A DNA stretch of 63,463 nt from Chitinophagaceae bacterium (lineage in GTDB: Bacteria > Bacteroidota > Bacteroidia > Chitinophagales > Chitinophagaceae): contig JADJKL010000019.1 of NCBI GenBank assembly GCA_016706055.1, forward strand, positions 1 to 63,463, written 5' to 3'. Positions within the stretch are counted from its first letter, which is position 1, and each line of letters begins with the position of its first letter. The notes under the pieces are model-generated. The model saw nothing but the letters and a program-made list of their open reading frames with translations, was not told the origin of the DNA and made no database searches. This document shows, piece after piece, positions 21,930-31,957 of the stretch. Position numbers and translations under genes: made by a program.

Positions 21930-21980
21930 ATAAAATAACTGCTTCCTCTTTTTTCTTTATTGACAAAAAGAGAAAGATCT

Positions 21981-22073
21981 TGTCATTCTGTATCTCCACC
22001 CGGAGTAATACCAATTCTGATAAAAAGGAATTAAAGTTTGCTTGCCATACCGGAAGGTTGGTACAGAATGACA
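21981..22073. repeat. Imperfect inverted repeat, REP/MITE-like
   Basis: TGTCATTCTGTA (21981-21992) is the exact reverse complement of TACAGAATGACA (22062-22073), and inner CCCGG/CCGG pieces also pair. The sequence resembles the widespread bacterial GTCATTCTGA... interspersed palindromes. It has no coding capacity. Confidence 0.6.
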
Positions 22074-22081
22074 CCAAATTG

Positions 22082-22119
22082 AAAAAGCCTCCTGATATAA
22101 AAATCGGGAGGCTTTTTTT
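22082..22119. terminator. Bidirectional terminator
   Basis: AAAAAGCCTCC and GGAGGCTTTTT form a strong stem with inner GAT/ATC pairing and a T run. It lies between the convergent sigma factor gene and the repeat-protein operon. Confidence 0.85.
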
Positions 22120-22139
22120 ATGCTACTATGTGTTAGATA

Positions 22140-22610
22140 CTAATTCTGCTTCTTCATATCACTCATTTTCTTATCAGCATTTCCAACATCTGGTTTTGCT
22201 TCTTCTTTCACAACTTTCTCAACCTCTGTAGAACCGGCTCCAAGTTTTGCAGAAGAAGGCATTACCTTAACTGCGTCAGTGCTAAGAACAGGTTTTACAC
22301 CGCCCTGATCAGAAACTTCTGGAATTTGTTTTACCCCGACAGGCTTTTCTGAAGCACTTGTAACAAGAACTACCCCAGCTGTAGCATTTTTTGAATCAAC
22401 AGCATTTGCTTTTTTAGTAGTAATTACTTCAGGTTTAGAAGGTATAGAAGATGCAGTTTGAATTGCAACCACTGGTTTAGTTACTTTACTTTCTTCTGTA
22501 GTTTTCTGTGCTTTTGAAGCAGGCATATCACTGGCTAGTTGAGCATTTACATTAACCACAACTAAACTAACAACAAACAATGCTACGAATGATTTAATTA
22601 TTTTTTTCAT
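22140..22610 (-). CDS. Secreted low-complexity hypothetical protein
   Basis: The family is not recognised. This 156-residue protein has a signal peptide (FVALFVVSLVVVNVNAQ, cleaved near residue 24) and then a lysine-, valine-, serine- and alanine-rich chain with no clear fold (EESKVTKPVVAIQTASSIPSK). It ends in a charged stretch (EEAKPDVGNADKKMSDMKKQ). It is the last gene of a three-gene operon, 31 bases after the large repeat protein. It may be an unstructured periplasmic or surface partner of that protein. Confidence 0.7.
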   Translation of the reverse strand: MKKIIKSFVALFVVSLVVVNVNAQLASDMPASKAQKTTEESKVTKPVVAIQTASSIPSKPEVITTKKANAVDSKNATAGVVLVTSASEKPVGVKQIPEVSDQGGVKPVLSTDAVKVMPSSAKLGAGSTEVEKVVKEEAKPDVGNADKKMSDMKKQN

Positions 22611-22641
22611 TTTAAAATTTTTGAGTTTATAAATGCTAATA

Positions 22642-25600
22642 CTACTTAACGCTTACAAGAACTTTTATTTTACCAACCGTATTTTGATTATAATCCTGTA
22701 ACGCTTTACCAAGAACCTGACCAACCTTTACTTTATCTGGATCAGCTTTCATAGCCACACCAGATATTGATGAAGTAACCAACAGATCGCCACGTTTAAT
22801 TGCGCCACCTTCCAAACAAACTTTGGTAGGAATAACACCAATAACTCCCATTGGAACCATATCATCTAACTGATCGGCTTCAGCATTTCTTTCAGTTAGC
22901 AATACACCTGGTTTGGTAGCAAACACACCAGAAACCAATGTAGAATAAGGTGTAGATGATTTTTCTACCTTTCTGTCAGATGATTGGGATATAACCAACA
23001 CATCACCTGCTTCATATTCATTCTTTGTTCCTTCTACTTCAAAAAATTCTGCAACATCTGCGCCACCTACTTGTGTGCCATTATTAAAGAACCCTCTGCC
23101 TGTACGGTCTATTCTTGCTACGTTAACATTAGTATTCTGGAAGATAGCAATATTACCAGAAACACCTCCTTGTGCATTATTAGCAAGCAATGCAACACTG
23201 TTGGTAGCAGTTGCAGTTGTTACTCGGGCTACTACCCCTATACCATTTGCATGAGTACTAAAGCCATGAACACCTGCGTAATCACCATCATTTCTTCCAA
23301 CTACTGCACCGGCGGGAGCACCATTAGCAGTAGTAAATCCTACTATAGCTTCTCCGCCTATCTGATTTCTGCCAATAACACCTGCAGCTGAAATACTGCT
23401 GGTAATACCTTCTACACCAATGCCACTTGCAGACGTAGCAAAAACACCCCTGCCAACTCCAGCTTGTGTTACGTTTATACCTGAGCTACCGTTGGCGACA
23501 CTTGTCTGTTGAACATCAATACCTCGTCCTGTACCGTTTGTAGAAACCTCAAGAGTGTTAGTGGAATTTCCAGAATTTACATTTTCAAAACGGCCAGCAA
23601 CGCCTGTACCCCCGCTGATACCTGCCTGCCCGAAAACGCCAATACCATTTTGTGTATTAAAGCCCCGAACACCATAACCAGCACCATCATTCCGACCTAC
23701 TACTGCCCCTGCACCACTGTTAGAATTTGCACCTACAAACCCAATAATTGCTTCACCACCTGCAAAGTTTCTTCCAATTATACCACCAGCAGATAATGCA
23801 TTGGTTGTACCTTCAACACCTGTACCGATGGCAGATGTTGCAAAAACTCCTCTGCCAGATCCGTTTGTAGATACATTTAAAGCATGACTTGTATTTGCAT
23901 TATTATTGATTTCAAATCTGCCAGCCTCTCCAGTTGTACTTACACCATATACACCAACACCACTATTACTCAATCCATATACACCAAATCCGGCAGTGGA
24001 GCTATTACCATATACACCAATACCATTTGGTGTGGTACCATACACACCCCAGCCACTACCAGCTCGTGAACCATATACGCCAATACCTAAACCGCCTGTA
24101 CCATTATTCTGACCACGTACGGCTGATGAAAAACCGCCGGGTGTTGTACTTGTAACTATTGAATGCACACCAAATGCATTAGCAGCAGTCGAAACATTAT
24201 TTACTGCCACTACCGCATCAGTAGCTGCTGTGTTATTGTTTAAAAAAAGACCTGCATTTCCTGAGTTAATGCTGATACCGTGTACTCCAACACCTGAAGT
24301 GGTAAGGCCTGTAACACCATAACCAGTTTCGCTGGTTCCTTGCACACCAAAGCCCTGAGTGCTTGCTGCCACTCCGGTAATACTGGTAGCAATCCCATTA
24401 TACAAAAAGGTATTGGCTAATGAACCAGTGCCTCTTTGTGCATATAATGCAGAATTGCCATATGTAACAACACTTGTGTTAGCACTAAAAATGGATGCTG
24501 CCCTGTTTGTATTTGCAGCATTTGTATTGTTAAGTAAAAATCCGCCAACAGTAGTAGTTGCATTATCTAATTGCAATCTTGCTGTTGCATCTACACCTGC
24601 TGTAGTTCCTATTCCCAGATTACCTGCCGCACTCCAACGACCCATTAAAGCACCATTACCAAAGAATGTAATGGGATGATTCGTTGATGTTCCTAACTGC
24701 AGTGCTGATAGTGTAGCTGTCGGGGAGGTACGGGCATCAATAAAGGCCTGTACATCACCTCCATCACTTTCATCCCTAAGCACTATTCTTGTTTGTAATA
24801 ATGCAGTGCTATTGGTCATTTCTAAACCAGGTTGAATAGATGTGTAAGTATATCCTGATGGTGTGTTAATACCAATTGGAGGAGTACCTGCCCTGTCTTC
24901 TATTCTTGAATCGCCAAGATTGGTACCATTAGGTGTCCATTTAGGAACTCTGTCTAATGTTCCGCTTCCTGTTACAATTCCAACTGCTGCTGCATCATTC
25001 CACATTGCATTTCCAGCAGCATCAGAAGTAAGTATTCTATTATTCGCTTCGTTAATTCCAGTAAACCGTAAACCACCTGTTGTACGTAATGCTCTTGGTG
25101 TGGCATTCGTACTTGTTATTGTTGCTGCCCAACCTGTGCCTGTAGTATTGGCCTGTAAGGCATCGGCTGTACTGGCTCCATTGGTAATAGTGAAGATACC
25201 AGCTACACCTGTATTACTTTGTCCATATACACCAGTTCCGGAAGTTGAGTTACCGTTTACACCGATTCCTGAAGTGGAATTACCATGTACACCAATACCA
25301 CTTGGTGTGGTACCATACACTCCCCAGCCACTTCCGGCCTGGCTACCATATACACCTATTCCTAATCCACCAGTTCCATTATTGATACCTCGTACTCCAG
25401 ATGAAAAACCTCCCGGTCCTGCACTTGTTACTGTTCCTATTATTGCATTGGCACTTGCAGCCGTAGAGTTTGTTAATCCTTCTAAAGCCGTGCTGCCTGA
25501 GTTGGTTCCACTATTGGTTATTTTAAATAAGGTTCCATTGTCATTCTGCGTTTTATTAAACGGCAATATCAAATCGCCTGATGTTGTTGAAAACAAGGAA

Positions 25601-25986
25601 TAAGGTACTGATGCCAGTTGCGCCGTTCCTATATTGATAAAAGTAGAACCGCCATTGGGATCTATTTCTACCTGAATAAACTTAGCACCTACCGCCCAGT
25701 TTACTCCAGGTATAGTACCAGTAATTGCACTGGCGCCGGGGCTGCCTACCTGAACATTAAATAATCCAAACGGATTGGTAGTAACAGCTCTGCTTTCCTG
25801 ATACACTGTTGGACCAGCAGCTGTATTATCCCTGATCGTTAAGCGAAGCGTTATGTTTTGATTGACCAGTACATTGCCTACGCTGTTGCGGGCTACACCC
25901 TGGTAGTTTAATATGCCCGGTGCCTGGCTAAAGCCTTCCGAGGCTAGCAGCAGTACCATCGTCATTAATAATAAAATCTTTTTCAT
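22642..25986 (-). CDS. Large glycine-rich repeat surface protein (GVYG repeats)
   Basis: The 1114-residue reading frame is intact, with a signal peptide (residues 1-20). The first 130 residues (GILNYQGVARNSVGNVLVNQ, TIRDNTAAGPTVYQESR) match a conserved N-terminal module of Bacteroidota surface proteins. Residues about 190-990 hold many short turns of the GIGVYG / GVHGNS / GVEGT type, as in beta-helical fibres. Two long internal duplications exist: GGFSSxVRGxNNGTGG with AGSGWGVYGTTP, and GRGVFATSA with GGEAI.GF and GAVVGRNDG. The C-terminal about 150 residues (VGGADVAEFFEV, EAGDVLVISQ, PMGVIGVIPTKV, GDLLVTSSISGVAMK) form a separate domain also seen after tail-fibre-like repeats. I infer an adhesin or fibre; it is not proven. 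Confidence 0.75.
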   Translation of the reverse strand: MKKILLLMTMVLLLASEGFSQAPGILNYQGVARNSVGNVLVNQNITLRLTIRDNTAAGPTVYQESRAVTTNPFGLFNVQVGSPGASAITGTIPGVNWAVGAKFIQVEIDPNGGSTFINIGTAQLASVPYSLFSTTSGDLILPFNKTQNDNGTLFKITNSGTNSGSTALEGLTNSTAASANAIIGTVTSAGPGGFSSGVRGINNGTGGLGIGVYGSQAGSGWGVYGTTPSGIGVHGNSTSGIGVNGNSTSGTGVYGQSNTGVAGIFTITNGASTADALQANTTGTGWAATITSTNATPRALRTTGGLRFTGINEANNRILTSDAAGNAMWNDAAAVGIVTGSGTLDRVPKWTPNGTNLGDSRIEDRAGTPPIGINTPSGYTYTSIQPGLEMTNSTALLQTRIVLRDESDGGDVQAFIDARTSPTATLSALQLGTSTNHPITFFGNGALMGRWSAAGNLGIGTTAGVDATARLQLDNATTTVGGFLLNNTNAANTNRAASIFSANTSVVTYGNSALYAQRGTGSLANTFLYNGIATSITGVAASTQGFGVQGTSETGYGVTGLTTSGVGVHGISINSGNAGLFLNNNTAATDAVVAVNNVSTAANAFGVHSIVTSTTPGGFSSAVRGQNNGTGGLGIGVYGSRAGSGWGVYGTTPNGIGVYGNSSTAGFGVYGLSNSGVGVYGVSTTGEAGRFEINNNANTSHALNVSTNGSGRGVFATSAIGTGVEGTTNALSAGGIIGRNFAGGEAIIGFVGANSNSGAGAVVGRNDGAGYGVRGFNTQNGIGVFGQAGISGGTGVAGRFENVNSGNSTNTLEVSTNGTGRGIDVQQTSVANGSSGINVTQAGVGRGVFATSASGIGVEGITSSISAAGVIGRNQIGGEAIVGFTTANGAPAGAVVGRNDGDYAGVHGFSTHANGIGVVARVTTATATNSVALLANNAQGGVSGNIAIFQNTNVNVARIDRTGRGFFNNGTQVGGADVAEFFEVEGTKNEYEAGDVLVISQSSDRKVEKSSTPYSTLVSGVFATKPGVLLTERNAEADQLDDMVPMGVIGVIPTKVCLEGGAIKRGDLLVTSSISGVAMKADPDKVKVGQVLGKALQDYNQNTVGKIKVLVSVK

Positions 25987-26017
25987 GTGGTTATTTTTTT
26001 GAGTTTTGATTTTGCGT

Positions 26018-26605
26018 TTATTTCTGATCCAGTTTAATCACCTTTAATCCGCTGTGGCGAATCACTTGAAGATTATCTCCCGGCCGGTTAGTATCCGGTT
26101 TTAAGTCGGCCACTACGAAGTATATCCCATTGGGATAACGGGTAAGGTCAAATAGTTCGATACGGCAACAGCCATCATAATGATAGCTTCTTGTTTCCAG
26201 TATCTGACCCATCGTATTGATCAGTTGCAGACTCATAAAGCCGGGTGTCTTTACAAAAAAGTCTACTTCGAAAGGACCGGCTGTGGGGTTGGGGAATAAT
26301 TTGTAATCGCCTTTTTCGAACAGTACAGTGTAAGGTGATACACCGAGTTTGTCGGTGCAAGGTTGTAACACACCTTGTGTAACGAGGATAGAACTGTCCG
26401 GCGGAGCAAAGGCCTGCACCAGCACCAGTTCGCCAAAGCTCCACTCATAACGGTAATACGACAACGCATTGTCATACGTTCCACCCGCAGTATTGAATAC
26501 CGCTGGTACTACACCGTTAAAAGGTGAAACAGAAGGAACCTGAGCTGTACAGAAGGAAATCGCCAGCATTACTGCAAGGCAGGACAGAGTAATTCTTTTA
26601 CTCAT
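26018..26605 (-). CDS. Secreted protein with T9SS type A-like C-terminal domain
   Basis: The 195-residue product has a signal peptide (LSCLAVMLAISFCTAQ). Its N-terminal half (YYRYEWSFGELVLVQAF, ILVTQGVLQP) is a short module often placed before sorting domains. The second half resembles the T9SS tail: YKLFPNPTAGPFEVDFF, MSLQLINTMGQILE, PNGIYFVV, GLKVIKL. It is the first gene of an operon with the large repeat protein (31 bases downstream) and the low-complexity protein. Together they look like a secreted surface assembly. The exact function is unknown. Confidence 0.78.
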   Translation of the reverse strand: MSKRITLSCLAVMLAISFCTAQVPSVSPFNGVVPAVFNTAGGTYDNALSYYRYEWSFGELVLVQAFAPPDSSILVTQGVLQPCTDKLGVSPYTVLFEKGDYKLFPNPTAGPFEVDFFVKTPGFMSLQLINTMGQILETRSYHYDGCCRIELFDLTRYPNGIYFVVADLKPDTNRPGDNLQVIRHSGLKVIKLDQK

Positions 26606-26827
26606 AAGCTTGGGTTTATGGTTATAAAATACAGTTACAATAATAAAAAATAGCTAGGTTGCTATTAAAAAGAAGACTTAACCGGGAAGACCATTTAAAA
26701 TGATCGTAGTAATTGTAAAATTACTGGTATACCTATATACAATCCAAATTATTTTTAATCTTTACAGTAAAACCGGGGTGGGCAAACAGGCAGGCGGAGT
26801 CAATCAATATTGGCTAATAACCTTTTT

Positions 26828-27087
26828 TCATTCACTTATGCTTTTCATATACTCCTTTATCGCAGCATTGTACACCCGTTCTCCTTTTTAAGCTTCTTTG
26901 CATAAGCCTTTTTCTTCACCGGATTTCTTACAATAGACTGTGCATATTCCACAGCTTTAGCAAATGCTCCTTGTTTCACTTTCTGAAAAGCCGAAGACTT
27001 TACACCACTCATATCAGGATAGGCAGTTATCACCGCCCCGTAAGAATATTGTTTCACAACAAATTCTTTTCCGATAGCTCCTCTCAT
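26828..27087 (-). CDS. Small basic hypothetical protein (one frameshift)
   Basis: About 86 residues after repair. It begins MRGAIGKEFVVKQYSYGAV and is lysine- and tyrosine-rich. The frame breaks near 26895; shifting by one base continues KKGERVYNAAIKEYMKSISE to a stop at 26828. There is no signal peptide or membrane segment. Its family is not recognised. It stands alone between the repeat-protein operon and dsbD. Confidence 0.55.
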
Positions 27088-27422
27088 ATCTTTTATTACA
27101 GAGGATTTGTTTGATCTGGCAATATGTAATAATTAAGTTAGATAATACCAACTCCGCAAAACAAAAATATCAAACAAGTATCAAACGATAGAAAGAGAGT
27201 AAGATGCCTTATAGTAGAAGCATAGATAAGCCCGGTATCAACCTATAATCTTTCGTTCACCCTTCGTTCAACTAACGTTTATCTTACGGATACCATGAAT
27301 AAACCCCTGAACATCAAGGCCCAAACTCCTCCTCTACCCCACCGTGTTTTTATAAAGGAAATAAAATAGATAAAAAAACATCTGCAAATAAGGAAATCTA
27401 CACCTGTCGTAACCGCACCCAA
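27088..27422. other. Intergenic region, no gene seen
   Basis: This is an AT-rich stretch of 335 bases between two minus-strand genes. On the minus strand a TATTTTTG motif (27162-27169) could be the -7 element for the small gene downstream, but no well-spaced -33 element is clear. I see no RNA gene, terminator hairpin or conserved reading frame. Confidence 0.5.
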
Positions 27423-29375
27423 TTATTTTCTTGTCTTTTTAAATGCATCTAAGCCACACTCCAGCCATTTAATAAATTCATCAGGATTGGGAGTATAGAA
27501 CTTTGTTTTGGTCAACGCCACCTGCTCCGGGCTTATAATAGCATACTGCGGTTGAGAAGTAGCGCCGAAGTTTTCTATCTGAAAGGTTGACCATTTATCG
27601 CCAACGGAAACAATAGATTTATTGGTTCCATTTTCTAACCTTTCAACAGTTTGTTCTGATAAAGGCAGATTCTTCTTTTCATCTACATAAAGAGAAACAA
27701 CAATAAATTCATTCCGCATAAGGCTATCCACCACTGCATCAGGCCATACCTTCTCTTCCATTCTTCTACAGTTTACACAAGCCCATCCTGTAAAATCAAT
27801 TAGCACAGGTTTATTCTGGGCTTTTGCCAATTCTAAAGCTCCTTTATAGTCGTTGTGCATTGGTTCAAAGAGTTCTCCCTTTTCAGTTTTAAAAATACTG
27901 TATGACTTAGGTGGAGGAAACCCACTGATCAAATCAAGCCTCGCCGTTGTAGGACTTACAATACCAGGAATAAGATAAATAGTAAAAGAAGCAAAAAGAA
28001 CAATGAATGCTATTCTTGTAAATGAAAATTTCTTTACTGGTGAGCTATGAGCAATTCTTAATTTACCAAGCAGGTATAATACCATTAGTATTCCAATCAC
28101 TATCCAAAGGCCAAGAAAGATTTCTCTTTTTAATAAGCCCCATTGCTTTACCAAATCTGCATTGGAGAAAAACTTAACGGCTAATGCCAGTTCAAGAAAA
28201 CCAAGAATAACTTTTACATCCGTCATCCAACCACCAGATTTTGGTAAAGATTGCAACCAATGTGGAAACATGGCAAATAAAGCAAAAGGCAATCCTAATG
28301 CAATACCAAACCCTGCTGCACCTGCTGTAAGCGGCCATGCTCCCTGATCTGCAACACCAACTAATAATGTTCCTAGTATAGGACCTGTGCAGGAAAATGA
28401 AACGATGGCCAATGTAGCCGCCATAAAAAATATGCCACCGATATTACCCAGTCCGGATTTTGAATCCATTCTGTTTGCCAAGCCAGCTGGTAATCCAATC
28501 TCAAATAAGCCAAAGAAGGACAATGCAAAGAATACGAACACTGCAAAGAATAACAGGTTCAACCATACATTGGTCGAAATATTATTAAATATCTCCGGAC
28601 TAATAGCCTTACCCGCCACATGAAATGGCAACGTAATCAATACATATATCAGGAAAATAAACAGACCATATAAAACAGCATTGGTTACCCCTTTCTTTTT
28701 ATCTGTAGATTTCTTAGTAAAGAAAGTTACTGTTACTGGTATCATGGGGAACACACAAGGCGTTAATAGTGCAATTAACCCACCTACCAACCCCAATAGA
28801 AAAATAGTAAGCAGACTTTTATTTTTTGTTCCATCATCACCACAATTGCTTACCGGGTCATTGATATCTATTGATGGAATTTTAATACTTGCCGCTTTTA
28901 CACCACCTTCTAATTTTGTAGTAACCGGCACCATGGTAGATGGATAAAATTCATCATTGATACCGTAAGTATAAAACAATGTAGCTTGCAAAATTTCTGG
29001 AACAGTACCTTGAATAGATATAGTAGCTTTCCATTTAATTGAATTCTCAAAAACACTCACTTTTGTGTTTTCCAGAATAGCACTGTTAATTTCTTTGGGT
29101 GTGCCCTCCAATACAAAATCTCCTATTTGTACAATGCTTGAATCAGCAAACTGTAATTCGGTAGTTTTTATATCAAGTATCGTCTGATTGGGTGCATACA
29201 CTTGCCAGTTACCATTTATGTTTCCGGAAAATATTAACTCATATTTTCCATCTGCAATCTTTTTACTTTCAACAGTCCAGTTTTTAATCGCACCAATGCT
29301 ATCCTGAGCAACAGCGGTTTGAGCAACAGTAAAAACAAAAGCAAGACAAGTAATTAGTCCTTTAAAAAATCTCAT
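27423..29375 (-). CDS. dsbD: Thiol:disulfide interchange protein DsbD
   Basis: It passes electrons from cytoplasmic thioredoxin across the inner membrane to periplasmic disulfide reductants. The 650 residues comprise a signal peptide, an N-terminal DsbD-alpha-like domain (to about residue 170), a multi-pass CcdA-like domain with cysteine-proline motifs TPCVFPMIPVTVTFF and SCTGPILGTLL, and a C-terminal thioredoxin domain with CVNC in GWACVNCRRMEE. The frame is intact. A partner gene with a DsbD N-terminal-like domain lies 72 bases upstream on the same strand. Confidence 0.93.
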   Translation of the reverse strand: MRFFKGLITCLAFVFTVAQTAVAQDSIGAIKNWTVESKKIADGKYELIFSGNINGNWQVYAPNQTILDIKTTELQFADSSIVQIGDFVLEGTPKEINSAILENTKVSVFENSIKWKATISIQGTVPEILQATLFYTYGINDEFYPSTMVPVTTKLEGGVKAASIKIPSIDINDPVSNCGDDGTKNKSLLTIFLLGLVGGLIALLTPCVFPMIPVTVTFFTKKSTDKKKGVTNAVLYGLFIFLIYVLITLPFHVAGKAISPEIFNNISTNVWLNLLFFAVFVFFALSFFGLFEIGLPAGLANRMDSKSGLGNIGGIFFMAATLAIVSFSCTGPILGTLLVGVADQGAWPLTAGAAGFGIALGLPFALFAMFPHWLQSLPKSGGWMTDVKVILGFLELALAVKFFSNADLVKQWGLLKREIFLGLWIVIGILMVLYLLGKLRIAHSSPVKKFSFTRIAFIVLFASFTIYLIPGIVSPTTARLDLISGFPPPKSYSIFKTEKGELFEPMHNDYKGALELAKAQNKPVLIDFTGWACVNCRRMEEKVWPDAVVDSLMRNEFIVVSLYVDEKKNLPLSEQTVERLENGTNKSIVSVGDKWSTFQIENFGATSQPQYAIISPEQVALTKTKFYTPNPDEFIKWLECGLDAFKKTRK

Positions 29376-29447
29376 AAACTTCTTTTATAAAAAACAAACG
29401 AGTTCTTTTACAAGAACCCGTTATAATCTAAATACTTAATTCATTTA

Positions 29448-29900
29448 TTATTTTATAGCTACGCTGAAATTGACAGTTTTCGGAGGCAGGCATTTCTTAT
29501 CATCACAAGTCTGATACTCCACACTGCCATTAAAACTTGTCTTTACATTCGCTTTCAACTTTATCCGCTGCACAAAAGTTACCGTTTTAGAATACTGGTT
29601 TGCAGAAACTCCAAGTGTTGCGTCTTTCATTACTTCCATTTTCCCAATCTCCTTAATGTTATCGTCCAATTTAAATAAAGGATTGGGACTGAAAGTAAAT
29701 GTTGTAGGGATGGCGATAGCATCATCAGGCTGCTTTTGTGAATACAAATGCCAGTTCGTTTGCATAGTAGCTGCCATTTTAACTTCATAAGTCTTATCAG
29801 CAACTTTGGTTGCACTAAAAGACCAGGAAACAGGGTTTAACTGAGCCTTACAACTAAATGCACTAAATACTACTAAAGCCAAACCTAATATTTTCTTCAT
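29448..29900 (-). CDS. Secreted DsbD N-terminal-domain-like protein
   Basis: A 150-residue exported protein (signal peptide ending near SCKAQ; the cysteine there could also be a lipidation site). The body resembles the periplasmic N-terminal domain of DsbD: WHLYSQKQPDDAI, PNPLFKLDDNIKEIGKM and FVQRIKLKANVKT. It ends with the cysteine pair in YQTCDDKKCLPPKTVNF, which could take part in thiol exchange. It lies just upstream of dsbD and is probably co-transcribed, acting as a soluble or lipid-anchored redox partner. Confidence 0.83.
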   Translation of the reverse strand: MKKILGLALVVFSAFSCKAQLNPVSWSFSATKVADKTYEVKMAATMQTNWHLYSQKQPDDAIAIPTTFTFSPNPLFKLDDNIKEIGKMEVMKDATLGVSANQYSKTVTFVQRIKLKANVKTSFNGSVEYQTCDDKKCLPPKTVNFSVAIK

Positions 29901-30084
29901 TTTCTTCTTTTTTATAATCTACGCAAATTTCCTGCTTTTGTATCTTATGTGCTTGTTAAAATATACAGAACAAATTTACAACTACTTATAAGCATTATAT
30001 GTAACCAATATGACAAAACAAGCAGATTAATTGACCAGATGCTTGTTATTATGGATTAGTTGCTGCGAATAAACCCGGATTATC

Positions 30085-30759
30085 TCAGGAAACCAACGCT
30101 GTAGCCATTAAAAGAGTTTTGAGAATTTCCTGTCCATCTGTATTTCCTAATACAATAGAACAAGCTCTTTCCGGATGTGGCATCATTCCAAAAACATTTC
30201 TTCCTTCATTACAAATACCAGCAATATTCCTTGTTGATCCGTTTGGATTTGCCTCGTCTGTAATACTTCCCTTTTCGTCACAATAATAAAAAGTTACCTG
30301 CCCGTTATTTTCCAACGCATCCAGTGTTTTTTCATCTGCATAATATCTTCCTTCGCCATGTGCCACCGGAATTTTATACGGCTTGCCAGTTTCATTGGTT
30401 ATAAAAACATTTTTACAAACAAATTGCTGATGTCCGTTTCTCAACAGGCCGCCGGGTAATAAGTGAGACTCGCATAAAATCTGAAAGCCATTGCAAACAC
30501 CAAATACTTTACCACCGGCAGTAGCAAATTCAATCACACTCTGCATCATCGGGCTAAACCTTGCAATGGCACCACAGCGCAGATAATCGCCGTAAGAAAA
30601 TCCACCGGGAAGAACGATACAATCTTCTGTAGTAAACTTGCTTAGATCCTTATCCTTATGCCATAGCATAGTTACATCTTGTCCAAGATCATGATGCAAT
30701 GCATCAAACATATCTCTGTCGCAATTAGAACCAGGGAAAACAACGACTCCAAATTTCAT
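30085..30759 (-). CDS. purQ: Phosphoribosylformylglycinamidine synthase subunit PurQ
   Basis: The glutaminase subunit of FGAM synthase in purine synthesis. It shows MKFGVVVFPGSNCDRD at the N-terminus, LPGGFSYGDYLRCGAIA, the nucleophilic cysteine in VFGVCNGFQIL, and the histidine-glutamate pair of the class I amidotransferase triad in MMPHPERA. Length (224) is usual and the frame is intact. purS and purL are not in the window. Confidence 0.96.
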   Translation of the reverse strand: MKFGVVVFPGSNCDRDMFDALHHDLGQDVTMLWHKDKDLSKFTTEDCIVLPGGFSYGDYLRCGAIARFSPMMQSVIEFATAGGKVFGVCNGFQILCESHLLPGGLLRNGHQQFVCKNVFITNETGKPYKIPVAHGEGRYYADEKTLDALENNGQVTFYYCDEKGSITDEANPNGSTRNIAGICNEGRNVFGMMPHPERACSIVLGNTDGQEILKTLLMATALVS

Positions 30760-30821
30760 GTGTAAATTTTCAGGTGAGAAAGTGCAAAGATAAAAAACCG
30801 GAGGCAGCTTTTTTTAACCAA

Positions 30822-31811
30822 TTACCAACCTGGTCCAAAATATTGATAGCCGACTATAAAAGCAGTTGATAACCAGAAAATGAGTACCGGAATAATACGA
30901 AGCGATGTTGATAAATATGCCATTGCATGAAAGGCGGCAAAAGGAATGGCAACAATAACCCAGTTTTCCAGCGAATCGCTGTTATTTACAAATGGAATAA
31001 ACAATGAGCCAATCAGATAGAGCAATAAAAGACTCCAACCCTTTCTGACCTGTATCAACATTTTTCTTAAACTATCCTGCACATGATAACTCCCAACCAA
31101 AAAAGGAATGACGAGCAAAAAAGCACTTCCTGCTAGCCAAAGTGATTGTTTAATGTAAGGTAAGCTGACAGAAAAATGCGGCCAGATAGTTTGCCAGCTC
31201 CATTCATTATTAATAATAAGATAAACTGCATAAAAATAAAATGGTGTGGTCAACCCAATCAAACACAGTATCCATTCATTCAGCCGGAAAGGACGCATTA
31301 TCACCAGAGAAAAAAGAATCCATACAATAAAGGTGATTGCAGGAAAAAAGATGAACGTTGAAATACCTAATGCTAATCCAATATTAAAAATAGAGCCTTT
31401 AGCATTTGATTGATTGTAGCTGTTGAACAATCCTGACAAAACAAAAAGCAATATAGTATTAACAATCAGCGGTGCCGAAAAATAATTCCATTCAGGAAAT
31501 AGAGAAGTAATAAGCAAATAAGCCATTCCAGGAAAATAAGTTGCCTTATTCATCATCCGCTGTGCGTTCATAAACCTGATTATCATCACAGCCTGTGTAA
31601 ATAATAGTAGTAAAGCAAGAAAAGCATAGATAGCTGGATTTGCCTGCCCTGTTGGCTGTAGAAAATTTAATATCCACCTAAAAAAAATGCCATCATCTTT
31701 ATGTGCAACAACTACTTTCGGCTCCAGGAACAGCGGCAGCTTTATCAGTACTGCAAATACCAGTAGCAGCAGAATGTTGAGAGGATTTTTAGTTTTGAAT
31801 ATGCCTATCAC
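30822..31811 (-). CDS. DUF6427 family polytopic membrane protein
   Basis: A 329-residue membrane protein conserved in Bacteroidota, function unknown. It begins MIGIFKTKNPLNILLLLVF, the family's usual opening, and has about nine to ten hydrophobic segments throughout. Small loops such as MNAQRMMNKATYFPG and VQDSLRKMLIQVRKGW separate them. It lies 62 bases upstream of purQ on the same strand and could be co-transcribed. There is no catalytic motif. Confidence 0.8.
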   Translation of the reverse strand: MIGIFKTKNPLNILLLLVFAVLIKLPLFLEPKVVVAHKDDGIFFRWILNFLQPTGQANPAIYAFLALLLLFTQAVMIIRFMNAQRMMNKATYFPGMAYLLITSLFPEWNYFSAPLIVNTILLFVLSGLFNSYNQSNAKGSIFNIGLALGISTFIFFPAITFIVWILFSLVIMRPFRLNEWILCLIGLTTPFYFYAVYLIINNEWSWQTIWPHFSVSLPYIKQSLWLAGSAFLLVIPFLVGSYHVQDSLRKMLIQVRKGWSLLLLYLIGSLFIPFVNNSDSLENWVIVAIPFAAFHAMAYLSTSLRIIPVLIFWLSTAFIVGYQYFGPGW

Positions 31812-31957
31812 AGAAAAGAGAAGCCTTTTGAAACTTTAATTGTAATCGATTTTTGCAAAGCAAATATAATTACGATAAAGACAAGGAACTATCATTTGCT
31901 TAGAACTTACTTGTTTTGCATACTTAGGCATAAAATCATAGCCTCTTTCGAGGTTTT

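Noticed and set aside
23884..25603. Long plus-strand frames opposite the glycine-repeat protein
   Set aside because: They mirror the biased repeat code (proline- and threonine-rich shadow frames) and lack starts or domains of their own.
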